Part shown: piece after piece, positions 1 through 7,552 of the stretch | How positions within the stretch are numbered: the first letter of the stretch is position 1 | How the letters are laid out: each line of letters opens with the position of its first letter | Assembly: GCA_023421675.1 (NCBI GenBank) | Contig: JAEZTC010000004.1 | Coordinates: forward strand, 124,001-188,000 | DNA: 64,000 bases | Source of the DNA: Bacillota bacterium | Lineage (GTDB): Bacteria; Bacillota; Clostridia; Acetivibrionales; JANLFN01 | Reading direction: 5' to 3' | Translations under genes and position numbers: made by a program | The notes under the pieces: model-generated | Databases searched by the model: none | What the model was told of the DNA's origin: nothing | Seen by the model: the letters and a program-made list of their open reading frames with translations, nothing else

Positions 1-2
1 AC

Positions 3-398
3 TGGCTTGATGATTTTGTTGTTCTTAATGGTACACCTAGAGAACCTGTGAAGTCCACAATAAAAGCATTGATAAAAAGCATAGGAAATCCGGTTTTCTG
101 CGCATCTATTTATCAGGATAAAATAATGGTAGCCTGCGGACTTGGTGTCTTGGAGAATGGATATATTGGCCTGTTTGATATTCGAGTGCATGAACAATTC
201 AGACGTAAGGGTTTAGGAACAATGATTTGCCAAAAAATTATCCAAGAGGGATATAAAAAAGGGGCACATTCAGCTTATCTGCAAGTTGAGCAAACAAATG
301 ACATCGCAATTAATATGTATGAAAAGATAGGATTTAAAAGGCTTTATACATACTGGTACCGTCTAAAAAGCAGTTCAGATGCTGTAATAAGTGACTAA
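3..398 (+). CDS. GNAT family N-acetyltransferase (5' end outside window)
   Basis: The reading frame is open to the left edge of the window, so the annotated GTG at 48 is probably internal and the gene starts upstream. The visible ~131 residues are the C-terminal half of an acetyl-CoA-dependent GNAT fold. They contain the acetyl-CoA pyrophosphate-binding segment RRKGLGTMIC after a beta strand (YIGLFDIRVHEQF), then the typical late motif with NDIAINMYEKIGF, where asparagine and tyrosine residues near the end of the domain are usual for the family. The acceptor substrate cannot be told from sequence. The gene ends at a hairpin shared with the convergent tRNA. Family assignment is firm; specificity is unknown. 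Confidence 0.85.
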   Translation, partial: WLDDFVVLNGTPREPVKSTIKALIKSIGNPVFCASIYQDKIMVACGLGVLENGYIGLFDIRVHEQFRRKGLGTMICQKIIQEGYKKGAHSAYLQVEQTNDIAINMYEKIGFKRLYTYWYRLKSSSDAVISD

Positions 399-414
399 TT
401 CTCTATACATGATA

Positions 415-453
415 AAAAAACAAGGGTCTGCGTTAAGCAAACCCTTGTTTTGT
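415..453. terminator. Bidirectional intrinsic terminator
   Basis: A stem AAACAAGGGT / ACCCTTGTTT with T-rich flanks on both sides lies between the acetyltransferase gene (+) and the tRNA gene (-). It can serve both convergent transcripts. Confidence 0.75.
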
Positions 454-457
454 CTCT

Positions 458-533
458 TGGTCGGGGTGAGAGGGCTCGAACCTCCGGCCCCATGGTCCCA
501 AACCACGTACGCTACCAGCTGCGCTACACCCCG
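458..533 (-). tRNA. tRNA-Pro (anticodon TGG)
   Basis: On the minus strand a 76-nt cloverleaf begins CGGGGTG and ends CACCCCG-A-CCA. The acceptor stem is fully paired, the D arm contains AGCTGGTAGC, the anticodon loop reads TTTGGGA (anticodon TGG, proline) and the T loop contains GGTTCGAGCC. The CCA end is encoded. The terminator at 415-453 follows immediately. Confidence 0.96.
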
Positions 534-925
534 ATATTTTTGAGACGATAATTATTGTACTACAAATCTTTTACGAATTCAATAGAATATTTATGGAAAA
601 TTAAATATTTTTGAATCACTTTACTATAATAAGCTGAAATCAATGCTTTTACAAGTATTAATTACTGTCAATTCAGCCATATTGGAGCAAGACTTGAATG
701 GCACATTGTAAAAAAAATGTAACAATATAGTAACTTGATACCTCTATTCATGTACTCTATAATTAAATTATGGAAGAACACTTCAGTTTTCTTACTGAAT
801 AGCATTTTTTAGTTCTATAGAGACCAAGGCCTGATACAAAAGCCGTTTCAGGGTTTGAAGTCTCTATAATTTCATACATTTATTTATTTTATGTAAACCA
901 CACGTATGAAGTTTCCAATAACATT
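534..925. other. Intergenic leader with a 9-bp hairpin before the ttcA-like gene
   Basis: No gene is visible in these ~390 bases. The notable structure is an RNA-type hairpin at 816-868: TATAGAGAC (816-824) pairs perfectly with GTCTCTATA (860-868). It encloses an inner CCTGA/TCAGG pairing and a possible GGC/GCC contact. There is no U-tract after it, so it is not an ordinary terminator. It matches no riboswitch class I can name. It lies ~60 nt upstream of the next start codon and could be a leader element. Confidence 0.35.
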
Positions 926-1648
926 ATGATCGAGGTGAAGCGTATAAAGAAAATACTCGGGCAGGTAAGAAAAGCGCTGCAGGATTATGACATGATAAAG
1001 CCGGGTGACAAAATAGCCATAGGTGTTTCAGGCGGAAAAGACAGCATTACACTGCTTTGTGCCCTTAGTCAGCTCAGAAAATTTTACCCTGTTCCTTTTG
1101 AGCTTGAAGCGGTAACTCTTACACTTGGAATTGGTGAATTCGATCTTACACCGGTGAAGGAGCTCTGTAAACAACTTGATGTACACTATACTATTGAAGA
1201 AACACTTATCGGAAAAATAATCTTCGAAGCACGTAATGAAGATAACCCATGCTCATTATGTGCCAACATGAGGCGAGGTGCACTTCACAATGTCGCCAGG
1301 GATCTGGGCTGCAACCGTGTTGCACTTGCGCATCACAAGGATGATGTCATAGAAACCTTCCTGCTAAGCCTTTTTTATGAGGGGCGTATTCATACCTTCT
1401 CTCCTGTTACATATCTTGACCGTAAAGACCTTTATGTTATACGGCCGCTTCTTTATGCCGAGGAAAAGGATATAAGGGGATTTATAAAATCTTCAGGAAT
1501 TACCCCTGTACCCAGTCCCTGCACAATTAACGGACTTACAAAAAGGCAGGATATCAAAGAACTTATTTTGGGTATGAGCAGAGAAAAAAGAGATTTAAAG
1601 AGTAATATCTTTGGAGCTATTAAACGCTCGAAAATCGATCAATGGTGA
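926..1648 (+). CDS. TtcA-like tRNA 2-thiocytidine/PP-loop ATPase
   Basis: A 240-residue protein of the PP-loop (N-type ATP pyrophosphatase) superfamily, closest by motif to TtcA, which activates and thiolates cytidine 32 of tRNA. The ATP-binding PP-loop SGGKDS is at residues 35-40. A CSLC pair (Cys109, Cys112) and Cys199 in PSPCTING match the three cysteines that hold the [4Fe-4S] cluster in TtcA. The AHHKDD motif near 135-140 is also typical. TilS (lysidine synthase) is less likely because it lacks these cysteines. No good ribosome binding site precedes the ATG, so the start is uncertain. The gene ends 16 bp before the next start and may be co-transcribed with it. Confidence 0.8.
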   Translation: MIEVKRIKKILGQVRKALQDYDMIKPGDKIAIGVSGGKDSITLLCALSQLRKFYPVPFELEAVTLTLGIGEFDLTPVKELCKQLDVHYTIEETLIGKIIFEARNEDNPCSLCANMRRGALHNVARDLGCNRVALAHHKDDVIETFLLSLFYEGRIHTFSPVTYLDRKDLYVIRPLLYAEEKDIRGFIKSSGITPVPSPCTINGLTKRQDIKELILGMSREKRDLKSNIFGAIKRSKIDQW

Positions 1649-1664
1649 AAATGTAGGAGGTCAT

Positions 1665-4487
1665 ATGAGATACAAGAGAAAACTGCTTGCCTTGCTTCTG
1701 GTAGTTGTATTTACACTGACAATACTACCGTACTCAGTAAATGCAAGCACAATTTATGAAAGTTCAACAAGTGAAAATATTACCTCAGGAGTTACACACA
1801 GTACAATAGTAAGATTTACTGAGGATGGTTGGATTAATATCAACATATTGAAAGTGGACCTTACCAACCAGTACATAAACTTAAACACACTGTCCAGCGA
1901 TGTTTCCCTAAAAAACCTTGTAACTGTTAAAACCCTTGCACAACAAAACGGTGCAGTAGCGGCTATTAACGGAGGCTTTTTTAATTGGCTTGGCAGCGGT
2001 GGTTACCCTGACGGACCTGTAGTGAAATCAGGGCAGATAGTCACGGCTGACAATGAATATAACAGGTATAATGACAGTATGGCTACCTTTGCACTGGATA
2101 ATTCAAATCAGCCTTTATTGGGATACTGGAAAACCGATATAAATCTGGTAGCACCAAATGGTCAGTCCCACACTGTAATGAAGTATAATAAGCTAAGCCA
2201 AATGAAAAGTGTTGATCTTATTGTATTAGATAAAAAATGGAGTAATTATACAATCGGTGCATCAACTGAAGCTGCAGACATGGTAGAAATGGTTGTAAAA
2301 GACGGAAAGGTACTTGAAATACGTCAGGGGCAGCCCGCAACTTCAATACCTGAAAACGGCTATGTAGTATGTTCAAAGCTTTCAGGTGCAGGTTCGTTCC
2401 TTGTACAAAACTTTGTACCGGGAGATTCTGTAACTCTGGATGTAAGTACAAATCCAAGCTGGAAAGACATTAAAATGGCATTAACGGGTGGTGCTATTCT
2501 TGTAAAGGATGGCCAGATTCCAGCAAAGTTTTCTAATATAATTGCCGACCGACAGCCACGTACCGCAGTTGGCAGTACCATGGACGGTAAAAAGCTTATA
2601 TTGGTGACTGTTGACGGAAGACAGACAAAAAGTATTGGTATGACACAAACTGAGCTTGCATATCTTATGCTGGATTTAGGTGCATACAATGCTGTAAACC
2701 TTGATGGAGGCGGCTCCACTACTATGGTTGACCGTCCGCTGGGAGAAAGCAGTCTGAAAATTGTCAACAGCCCTTCGGATTCAACTGCAAGAGGTATATC
2801 GACCGCTATAGGTGTATTCTCCTCAGCTCCATCCGCAAGTCTTGCAGGGCTTATTATCAATACAGATGATTCTAATATATTTGTGAATACCTCAAGAAAG
2901 TTTACAGTTAAAGGCTATGACTCAAATTATAACCCTGTAAGTATTGACCAAAATTCAGTAAAATGGAGTGTTTCCGGTATACAAGGAAGCTTCAGTGGTA
3001 ATACTTTTTACCCCAAATCTGTTGGAACTGGAACTGTGACAGCCACAATTGACGGAATTTCACAGTCAACTGAAATCAACTCATTAAGCGCACCGGTACA
3101 ACTTATACTTGGAAGCAAGACTCTAAAGATTTCTGTTGGTGATACCAAGACTATATCAGTTACAGGAAAGAATAAAAACGGTTATACTGCTTCAATCAAT
3201 CCTGCAGATGTCAAGTGGGCTGTAAAAGGAAGCTTTGGCAGTGTAACAAACGGAACACTTAATGCTGAAAAAGGTGGGTCGGGTTACCTTGATGCATACA
3301 TTGGAAGCGTTCATGCTTACTGCGGAGTATCAGTTACATCAACGAACTATGTATTGAAGGATAAATTTGAAAGCCCCAACGGTACCTACCTTGCAAGCCC
3401 TGCAGGATTACCGGGCAGCTATCAGTTAAGCAATGAGCAAAAACGTTCCGGAAATACCTCCGGAAAACTTACATATGATTTTTCCAGTCTTAATGGTACC
3501 AGGGCTGCATATATGGTACTTAACAACGGAGGATTGACATTGGATTCAAACGTATCAGCAGTTGGCCTTTGGGTATACAGTGCTGAACCATCCCCTAATG
3601 AATTGAAAATGGAAGTTGTGGATAAGAAGGGTACCAAGCATTGGGTACAGGCTTCATCAGATATTGATTGGACAGGCTGGAAATACGTAGAAGCGTATGT
3701 TGGAGATATAACAGGTCCATCAAAGCTGACAAGGATTTATGTTGCACAGTCTTCGCCTGTTTCAAGTGTAGGAAGTGTTTACTTTGATGATTTAAGCGTT
3801 GCCTTAACGTCAACTCCATCAATTCCTTCACTCCCACAGGATACAACGCCATCTGATGATGCAAACAAGACAACAACCTTCCAGAGTGCACCTGATTCCT
3901 TCAGGTTTTCTGTCTTCGGGCAATCACGCGATCCGAAGAATGCTTACGAGAAGACCCTTCTTACAGGCTTTACAAGTACAATCAACAAGTATCTTGACGT
4001 AGGAGCAATTGTAGGAAGTAACAAGCATGAATTTGCTTCACAGATAAAAAAGCCGCTTGTGTCAACAAATGCAGGATATAAATCTTTTGATTATAAAGGA
4101 AGCAGATTTATACAGCTTGATATGAGTAAAAACGGTCTTAGGGCATCAAGCGGTTCCCAATGGAACTGGCTAAAAGACCAATTGAGCTCTTCCACCGGAA
4201 ATAACGTATTCATATTTATGCAAAGTGCACCGTCAAACTTCAGTGATAGCCTGGAGGCAAAACTTTTCCAGAATACACTGACCGAGTTCAAGCAGTCAAG
4301 CGGTAAAAATGTAACTGTGTTCTATAAAGGCAGTACAGAAACCAGCTACATGGACAGAGGTGTAAAATATATTTCTACTGCAGGACTTGATTCTTCAACA
4401 GCTTTGACAGCAAGCAGCAAGAAACCGAAATATATACTCGTTACAGTAAAGGGAAATAGTTTCACATTCGAGTTCAAATCCTTATAG
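1665..4487 (+). CDS. Secreted multidomain phosphodiester glycosidase (NAGPA/DUF2233) protein
   Basis: The start is the ATG at 1665, which follows TAGGAGG at a good distance; an earlier in-frame ATG would overlap the previous gene. The 940-residue product begins with a signal peptide (RKLLALLLVVVFTL, cut near VNAS). Residues ~50-400 match the phosphodiester glycosidase domain of NAGPA/exopolysaccharide-biosynthesis type: AAINGGFFNW, DRQPRTAVGS, and NLDGGGSTTM near the end. Two bacterial Ig-like (Big) segments follow (~405-570), then a beta-rich carbohydrate-binding-like region (~575-720), a Ser/Pro/Thr linker and a C-terminal segment resembling a degenerate calcineurin-like phosphoesterase. 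Family members act on sugar phosphodiesters in envelope polymers; the substrate here is unknown. The exported multidomain design suggests work on wall or exopolysaccharide. Confidence 0.8.
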   Translation: MRYKRKLLALLLVVVFTLTILPYSVNASTIYESSTSENITSGVTHSTIVRFTEDGWININILKVDLTNQYINLNTLSSDVSLKNLVTVKTLAQQNGAVAAINGGFFNWLGSGGYPDGPVVKSGQIVTADNEYNRYNDSMATFALDNSNQPLLGYWKTDINLVAPNGQSHTVMKYNKLSQMKSVDLIVLDKKWSNYTIGASTEAADMVEMVVKDGKVLEIRQGQPATSIPENGYVVCSKLSGAGSFLVQNFVPGDSVTLDVSTNPSWKDIKMALTGGAILVKDGQIPAKFSNIIADRQPRTAVGSTMDGKKLILVTVDGRQTKSIGMTQTELAYLMLDLGAYNAVNLDGGGSTTMVDRPLGESSLKIVNSPSDSTARGISTAIGVFSSAPSASLAGLIINTDDSNIFVNTSRKFTVKGYDSNYNPVSIDQNSVKWSVSGIQGSFSGNTFYPKSVGTGTVTATIDGISQSTEINSLSAPVQLILGSKTLKISVGDTKTISVTGKNKNGYTASINPADVKWAVKGSFGSVTNGTLNAEKGGSGYLDAYIGSVHAYCGVSVTSTNYVLKDKFESPNGTYLASPAGLPGSYQLSNEQKRSGNTSGKLTYDFSSLNGTRAAYMVLNNGGLTLDSNVSAVGLWVYSAEPSPNELKMEVVDKKGTKHWVQASSDIDWTGWKYVEAYVGDITGPSKLTRIYVAQSSPVSSVGSVYFDDLSVALTSTPSIPSLPQDTTPSDDANKTTTFQSAPDSFRFSVFGQSRDPKNAYEKTLLTGFTSTINKYLDVGAIVGSNKHEFASQIKKPLVSTNAGYKSFDYKGSRFIQLDMSKNGLRASSGSQWNWLKDQLSSSTGNNVFIFMQSAPSNFSDSLEAKLFQNTLTEFKQSSGKNVTVFYKGSTETSYMDRGVKYISTAGLDSSTALTASSKKPKYILVTVKGNSFTFEFKSL

Positions 4488-4500
4488 TCTCAAGTGAGTT

Positions 4501-4530
4501 AAACAGGGGGTGCTAACGCACCCCCTGTTT
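4501..4530. terminator. Strong intrinsic terminator
   Basis: A 13-bp perfect stem AAACAGGGGGTGC / GCACCCCCTGTTT with a TAAC loop. It follows the phosphodiester glycosidase gene, and its far arm overlaps the stop codon of the convergent small gene. It probably serves both strands. Confidence 0.9.
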
Positions 4531-4699
4531 ATATCTCATCATTATTTATATTATTTGTTTTCTTCACTTTCTTTATCGCTTCACTAAGCAGGTATTCTAT
4601 TTGTCCGTTTACAGAACGAAATTCTCTTTCTGCCATTCTGTTTATTTCTTCATATATTTGTGGACTCAGTCTGAGCAGTACAGTCTTTTTTTCTGTCAT
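4529..4699 (-). CDS. Small Arc/MetJ-type ribbon-helix-helix DNA-binding protein
   Basis: A 56-residue protein starting MTEKKTVLLRLSPQIYEEIN. An N-terminal strand (TVLLRLS) followed by two helices (PQIYEEINRMAERE and SVNGQIEYLLSEAIKK) with the G-Q-I/E turn is the classic ribbon-helix-helix layout of Arc-like repressors, which bind DNA as dimers. An AGGAAAGAG ribosome binding site precedes the ATG. It starts 15 bp after the SPFH gene stops and must be its operon partner. It may autoregulate the pair. A HicB/antitoxin reading is possible, but no toxin is seen. The C-terminus is Asn/Lys-rich and probably disordered. Confidence 0.8.
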   Translation of the reverse strand: MTEKKTVLLRLSPQIYEEINRMAEREFRSVNGQIEYLLSEAIKKVKKTNNINNDEI

Positions 4700-4714
4700 G
4701 TCTACCACTCTTTC

Positions 4715-5614
4715 CTATGAGTAAAGTGTACCTGTATTAACAATAGGCTGTGCAGCTCTTTCTCCGCATAATACAACCAGGAGATTGCTTATCATTGCAG
4801 CTTTGCGTTCTTCATCAAGCTGTACGATATCCTTTTCATTAAGCTTGTTCAAGGCCATCTGGACCATACCTACTGCACCCTCAACAATCTTTTGCCTTGC
4901 AGAGATTATTGCAGATGCCTGCTGACGCTGAAGCATTGCAGCAGCAATTTCAGGAGAATAAGCTAAATGGCTTAACCTAGCGTTTTCAATAATTACGCCG
5001 GCTCTTTCAAGTGTTTGCTGAAGCTCATTCTTCAATGCTTCTGAAACTTCATTTGCACTTCCTCTTAGTGATAACTGCTGATGGTCCTCAGTTATATCAT
5101 ATGGATACATTCCTGCAAGGTGTCTTATAGCAGACTCACTCTGTACCCTTACAAAGTCAGCATAGTTATCAACATGGAACAAGGCCTTAACTGTGTCATC
5201 TACTCTCCACATTATAACAGCTGCAATTTCAATTGGATTACCCATTTCATCATTAACCTTAAGCTTTTCACCATTTAATGTTCTTGTACGAAGTGAAATT
5301 TTTCTCTTCATAAAAAAGGGATTAGCCCAAAACCAACCTGATTTTCTGACAGTACCCTTGTATGCTCCAAACAGAATAAGTGCAGCACCCTCGTTTGGCT
5401 GCAGAATAAAGAACCCTCCGCAAGTAAGGCACCAAACAACAAAAAGTACTGATCCTGCAATAATTCCAGGAATTCCAAGTGTTGTGCCGCTATCAGTTTC
5501 AATGACTCCCATTACAAACAGCACACCTGAAATCAAAAGCAGCAAAATATTTATTATGAACATCAGAAGCCCAGGTAATACCTTTTTCTCCCTTTCGACT
5601 ATTACACCTTCCAT
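4715..5614 (-). CDS. SPFH/Band 7 domain membrane protein
   Basis: A 299-residue protein with two close hydrophobic segments at residues ~15-38 and ~45-70. An SPFH (stomatin/prohibitin/flotillin) domain follows, with NEGAALILFGAYKG as its opening strand, the WRVDDTVKALFHVDN segment, and a helical region rich in Glu/Gln and Ala (IAAAMLQRQQASAIISARQ), typical of oligomerising SPFH proteins. Such proteins scaffold membrane microdomains or regulate membrane proteases; the partner is unknown here. GGAGGTG precedes the ATG. The downstream ribbon-helix-helix gene is 15 bp away and probably co-regulated. Confidence 0.85.
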   Translation of the reverse strand: MEGVIVEREKKVLPGLLMFIINILLLLISGVLFVMGVIETDSGTTLGIPGIIAGSVLFVVWCLTCGGFFILQPNEGAALILFGAYKGTVRKSGWFWANPFFMKRKISLRTRTLNGEKLKVNDEMGNPIEIAAVIMWRVDDTVKALFHVDNYADFVRVQSESAIRHLAGMYPYDITEDHQQLSLRGSANEVSEALKNELQQTLERAGVIIENARLSHLAYSPEIAAAMLQRQQASAIISARQKIVEGAVGMVQMALNKLNEKDIVQLDEERKAAMISNLLVVLCGERAAQPIVNTGTLYS

Positions 5615-5791
5615 TTAAAATACACCTCCATAAAATTTGAATATCATTTTGATATCACTATTATATCATTACAATATATACCTATGCAATATGATTTTAC
5701 AAAAATAAAAGCACTTTTATTGACTGAAGTACCCTGTTATAGTAGTGTATACATATAAAAATCAAATTCCAATTAATTAATGGAGGACGAA

Positions 5792-6109
5792 ATGGATATA
5801 TTCGAAAATATTACAGTTGTAAAAAAGGCAAACATATATTATGAAGGAAAGGTTACAAGCCGTGCTGTTATATTCCCTTCTGGTGAGAAAAAAACCCTTG
5901 GAATTATTATGCCGGGTCAATATGAGTTTGGAACAGGGGACAAGGAAATAATGGAGATGCTGGCAGGTAAAATGAATGTGCTTTTACCCGGTAGCAGCGA
6001 ATGGATAACAGTTGAAGCCGGACAAAGCTTTGAGGTTCCTGCAAATTCAAAGTTTAAGATTGATGCAAAAGAATTATGCGATTACTGCTGTTCCTATATA
6101 AAGGAATAA
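5792..6109 (+). CDS. ppnP: Pyrimidine/purine nucleoside phosphorylase PpnP
   Basis: A 105-residue single-domain cupin of the PpnP (formerly DUF1255/YaiE) family, which phosphorolyses many nucleosides to free base and ribose-1-phosphate. Diagnostic stretches are the YYEGKVTSR opening, KTLGIIMPGQYEFGTGDKE, AGKMNVLLPG and the C-terminal FEVPANSKF. The start is the ATG at 5792, 5 nt after GGAGG; an in-frame ATG at 5780 overlaps that ribosome binding site and is unlikely. The gene is monocistronic, divergent from the SPFH gene and followed by a long hairpin. Confidence 0.88.
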   Translation: MDIFENITVVKKANIYYEGKVTSRAVIFPSGEKKTLGIIMPGQYEFGTGDKEIMEMLAGKMNVLLPGSSEWITVEAGQSFEVPANSKFKIDAKELCDYCCSYIKE

Positions 6110-6121
6110 TAATTATAGTGG

Positions 6122-6197
6122 TAAAGTATTTTTACGAAACCCGGTTATGCTTATCTTTATATATTGGTAAGATAGCCGGGTTTAATCAAATACTTTA
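6122..6197. terminator. Long two-part inverted repeat, likely bidirectional terminator
   Basis: Outer arms TAAAGTATTT / AAATACTTTA enclose inner arms AAACCCGG / CCGGGTTT, and then an imperfect CTTATCTT / TAAGATAG pairing. It lies between ppnP (+) and the convergent gene ending at 6205. The size and nested arms are larger than a plain terminator. Confidence 0.6.
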
Positions 6198-6204
6198 TAA
6201 TTCA

Positions 6205-6498
6205 TCAATTTGATCTGCTTAATATATTTTTTGCACAGACCTTTAAACCAAGGCGTGAATCTCTTATTCCACAAAGGTAATAGAACCTTCTCTGCTCAAT
6301 CATCAGCCTGCATATCAACTCACCGTATTCCACTGTTGCATGCCTTATATCTCCTGGTATTGAATCTTTAAGCTCATCATATATATCAGACATACGTATA
6401 ACGGTACTTTTACATAAGTTACAGTTATCAAACTCCAAATCAACGCGACGCAGCATTTCCATTATGTATTTATATCTCTTATCCTTGTTTTTCAACAT
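6205..6498 (-). CDS. Conserved-looking unknown protein, 97 aa, Cys-containing
   Basis: I do not recognise this family. The ATG at 6498 follows GGAGGGGG at a good distance; the frame is open further upstream, but that extension crosses the small RNA gene and has unusual composition, so I reject it. The protein is charged and mostly helical (KRYKYIMEMLRRVDLEF, then MSDIYDELKDSI), with a CNLC pair at residues ~25-28 and two more cysteines (YLCG, KVCAK) near the end. Four cysteines could bind a metal, but they are not in a known finger pattern. There is no signal peptide or membrane segment. It is convergent with ppnP. Confidence 0.6.
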   Translation of the reverse strand: MLKNKDKRYKYIMEMLRRVDLEFDNCNLCKSTVIRMSDIYDELKDSIPGDIRHATVEYGELICRLMIEQRRFYYLCGIRDSRLGLKVCAKNILSRSN

Positions 6499-6580
6499 AT
6501 CATTCCCCCTCCTGTAATGAGAGGGAAAATTAAAAAATGCATGTTCAGGTAAGACCCAACACATGCATTTATTGTTATTG

Positions 6581-6609
6581 TTGTAAAGAATAGAGAATAA
6601 ATGTATAAT
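6581..6609 (+). promoter_or_regulatory. Sigma-A-type promoter of small RNA gene
   Basis: TTGTAA (6581-6586), a spacer of exactly 17 nt, then a perfect TATAAT (6604-6609). The predicted transcription start is near 6615-6617, at the first base of the P1 stem of the RNA below. Confidence 0.7.
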
Positions 6610-6614
6610 AACAA

Positions 6615-6709
6615 TGTTGCTGTGGTAGCGTAAGCTACACTTGTGGGTAGGGGTGATACCTGCATGAACCTTCAGGTGCTCCAACACCTGAGGGTCACGG
6701 CAACTTTTT
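6615..6709 (+). ncRNA. Candidate small structured RNA of unknown class
   Basis: A closing stem GTTGCTGTG (6616-6624) pairs with CACGGCAAC (6696-6704; one U-G pair) and is followed at once by TTTTT. Inside are three hairpins: GTAGC-GTAA-GCTAC (6625-6638), a GNRA tetraloop that points to the plus strand; GTAGG/CCTGC (6647-6663); and TCAGGTG/CACCTGA (6672-6691). The whole is a four-way junction of about 95 nt with a consensus promoter directly upstream. It lacks the conserved SRP RNA loop and matches no riboswitch I can name. It could also act as a 5' leader for the peptide/lipoprotein genes downstream. Confidence 0.6.
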
Positions 6710-6903
6710 AATTTTCCCACACTTATTGTATCATTATGGAATATAATTGCAACATATTTATTCAATTTTCCGGAACATTCGTTCTTTTTTCTTAATATTT
6801 AGTCACAAACTTCATTTGTACTCATTGTCATTAAATATGTTATCATATAATTATTAAAAATACTTATAATCCCACTAAAGTTATATTATAGGAGAGTGGC
6901 TTG

Positions 6904-6942
6904 ATGGTGGGTGTTTTGGAGTGGCTAAAGAAAAAGATTTAA
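6904..6942 (+). CDS. Possible 12-residue peptide (leader or small secreted peptide)
   Basis: An ATG 7 nt after a strong AGGAGAG ribosome binding site opens a 12-codon frame, MVGVLEWLKKKI. It ends 30 bp before the next gene start. The peptide would be amphipathic with a Lys-rich end. It may be a leader peptide controlling the lipoprotein gene or a small functional peptide; chance is not excluded. Confidence 0.35.
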   Translation: MVGVLEWLKKKI

Positions 6943-6972
6943 GCCCTTAATTTTTCAAAATGGAGGCCTAAA

Positions 6973-7482
6973 ATGAAACGAGTTTTCTTACTTTGTCTTG
7001 TTTTTCTAAGTCTTACAGGCATTACAGGCTGTACTGCGGAGAAAAAGAATGATACCCTGACAATTACCTCAGGCAACCAGAACATAAAGTATAGCACTTA
7101 TGATGAAAGTTATTTGGATAATAAAGATATATTTAAACCTTTTTTTAATCAAAGTGAAGATATTAAATATATAAAACGGGGTGAAAAGGTTGAATTGGAT
7201 TTCGGAAGCAATCAGCCGGATACAATAACCATATATGATGCATCGCTAAGTAAGAACGGCGATATAATGTATGGTGATAAGCCCTTATCATCTGTTCAAG
7301 TTCAGTACACTAAAGAAAAAAACAATTATACCTTCACCGTTAATACCAACGCAGCAGCGTTATTAAGTTCCAGTCTAAATACAACCAGCTATCGAGGATT
7401 TAAGGTTGTAGCCGACTACGGCAAAGAAAAAGCGGTAATTGCGTTCGTTATTAATTCAGATTCATATCCTTTTAAACAATAG
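6973..7482 (+). CDS. Predicted lipoprotein of unknown function
   Basis: A 169-residue protein with a short lipoprotein signal (KRVFLLCLVFLSLTGITGC, lipid Cys ~20). The mature part has no motif I recognise. It is a mixed-charge domain with a possible beta-sandwich pattern: alternating strands such as KVELDFGSNQPDTITIYDAS and YTFTVNT, ending in VIAFVINSDS. This looks like the small Ig-like substrate- or signal-sensing lipoproteins common in Clostridia. A GGAGG ribosome binding site precedes the ATG. It lies just downstream of the small RNA and the tiny peptide ORF and could share their regulation. Confidence 0.7.
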   Translation: MKRVFLLCLVFLSLTGITGCTAEKKNDTLTITSGNQNIKYSTYDESYLDNKDIFKPFFNQSEDIKYIKRGEKVELDFGSNQPDTITIYDASLSKNGDIMYGDKPLSSVQVQYTKEKNNYTFTVNTNAAALLSSSLNTTSYRGFKVVADYGKEKAVIAFVINSDSYPFKQ

Positions 7483-7552
7483 GTTTTTCAACCGCATCTG
7501 CCGTGGGTTTTAACCCATAGTACAATTTTGTAAAAATCAAACCCTCTCTTTC

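Noticed and set aside
5081..5618. Plus-strand frames across the SPFH gene
   Set aside because: Antisense shadows of a well-supported gene with correct start and ribosome binding site.
6615..6709. Small SRP (4.5S) RNA
   Set aside because: The conserved apical loop with GGAA and AGCAGCC is absent, and the junction layout differs.
6499..6765. Upstream extension of the 97-residue unknown protein to 186 residues
   Set aside because: No ribosome binding site at the longer start, and the extra sequence is read antisense through the structured small RNA; the ATG at 6498 has GGAGGGGG in front.
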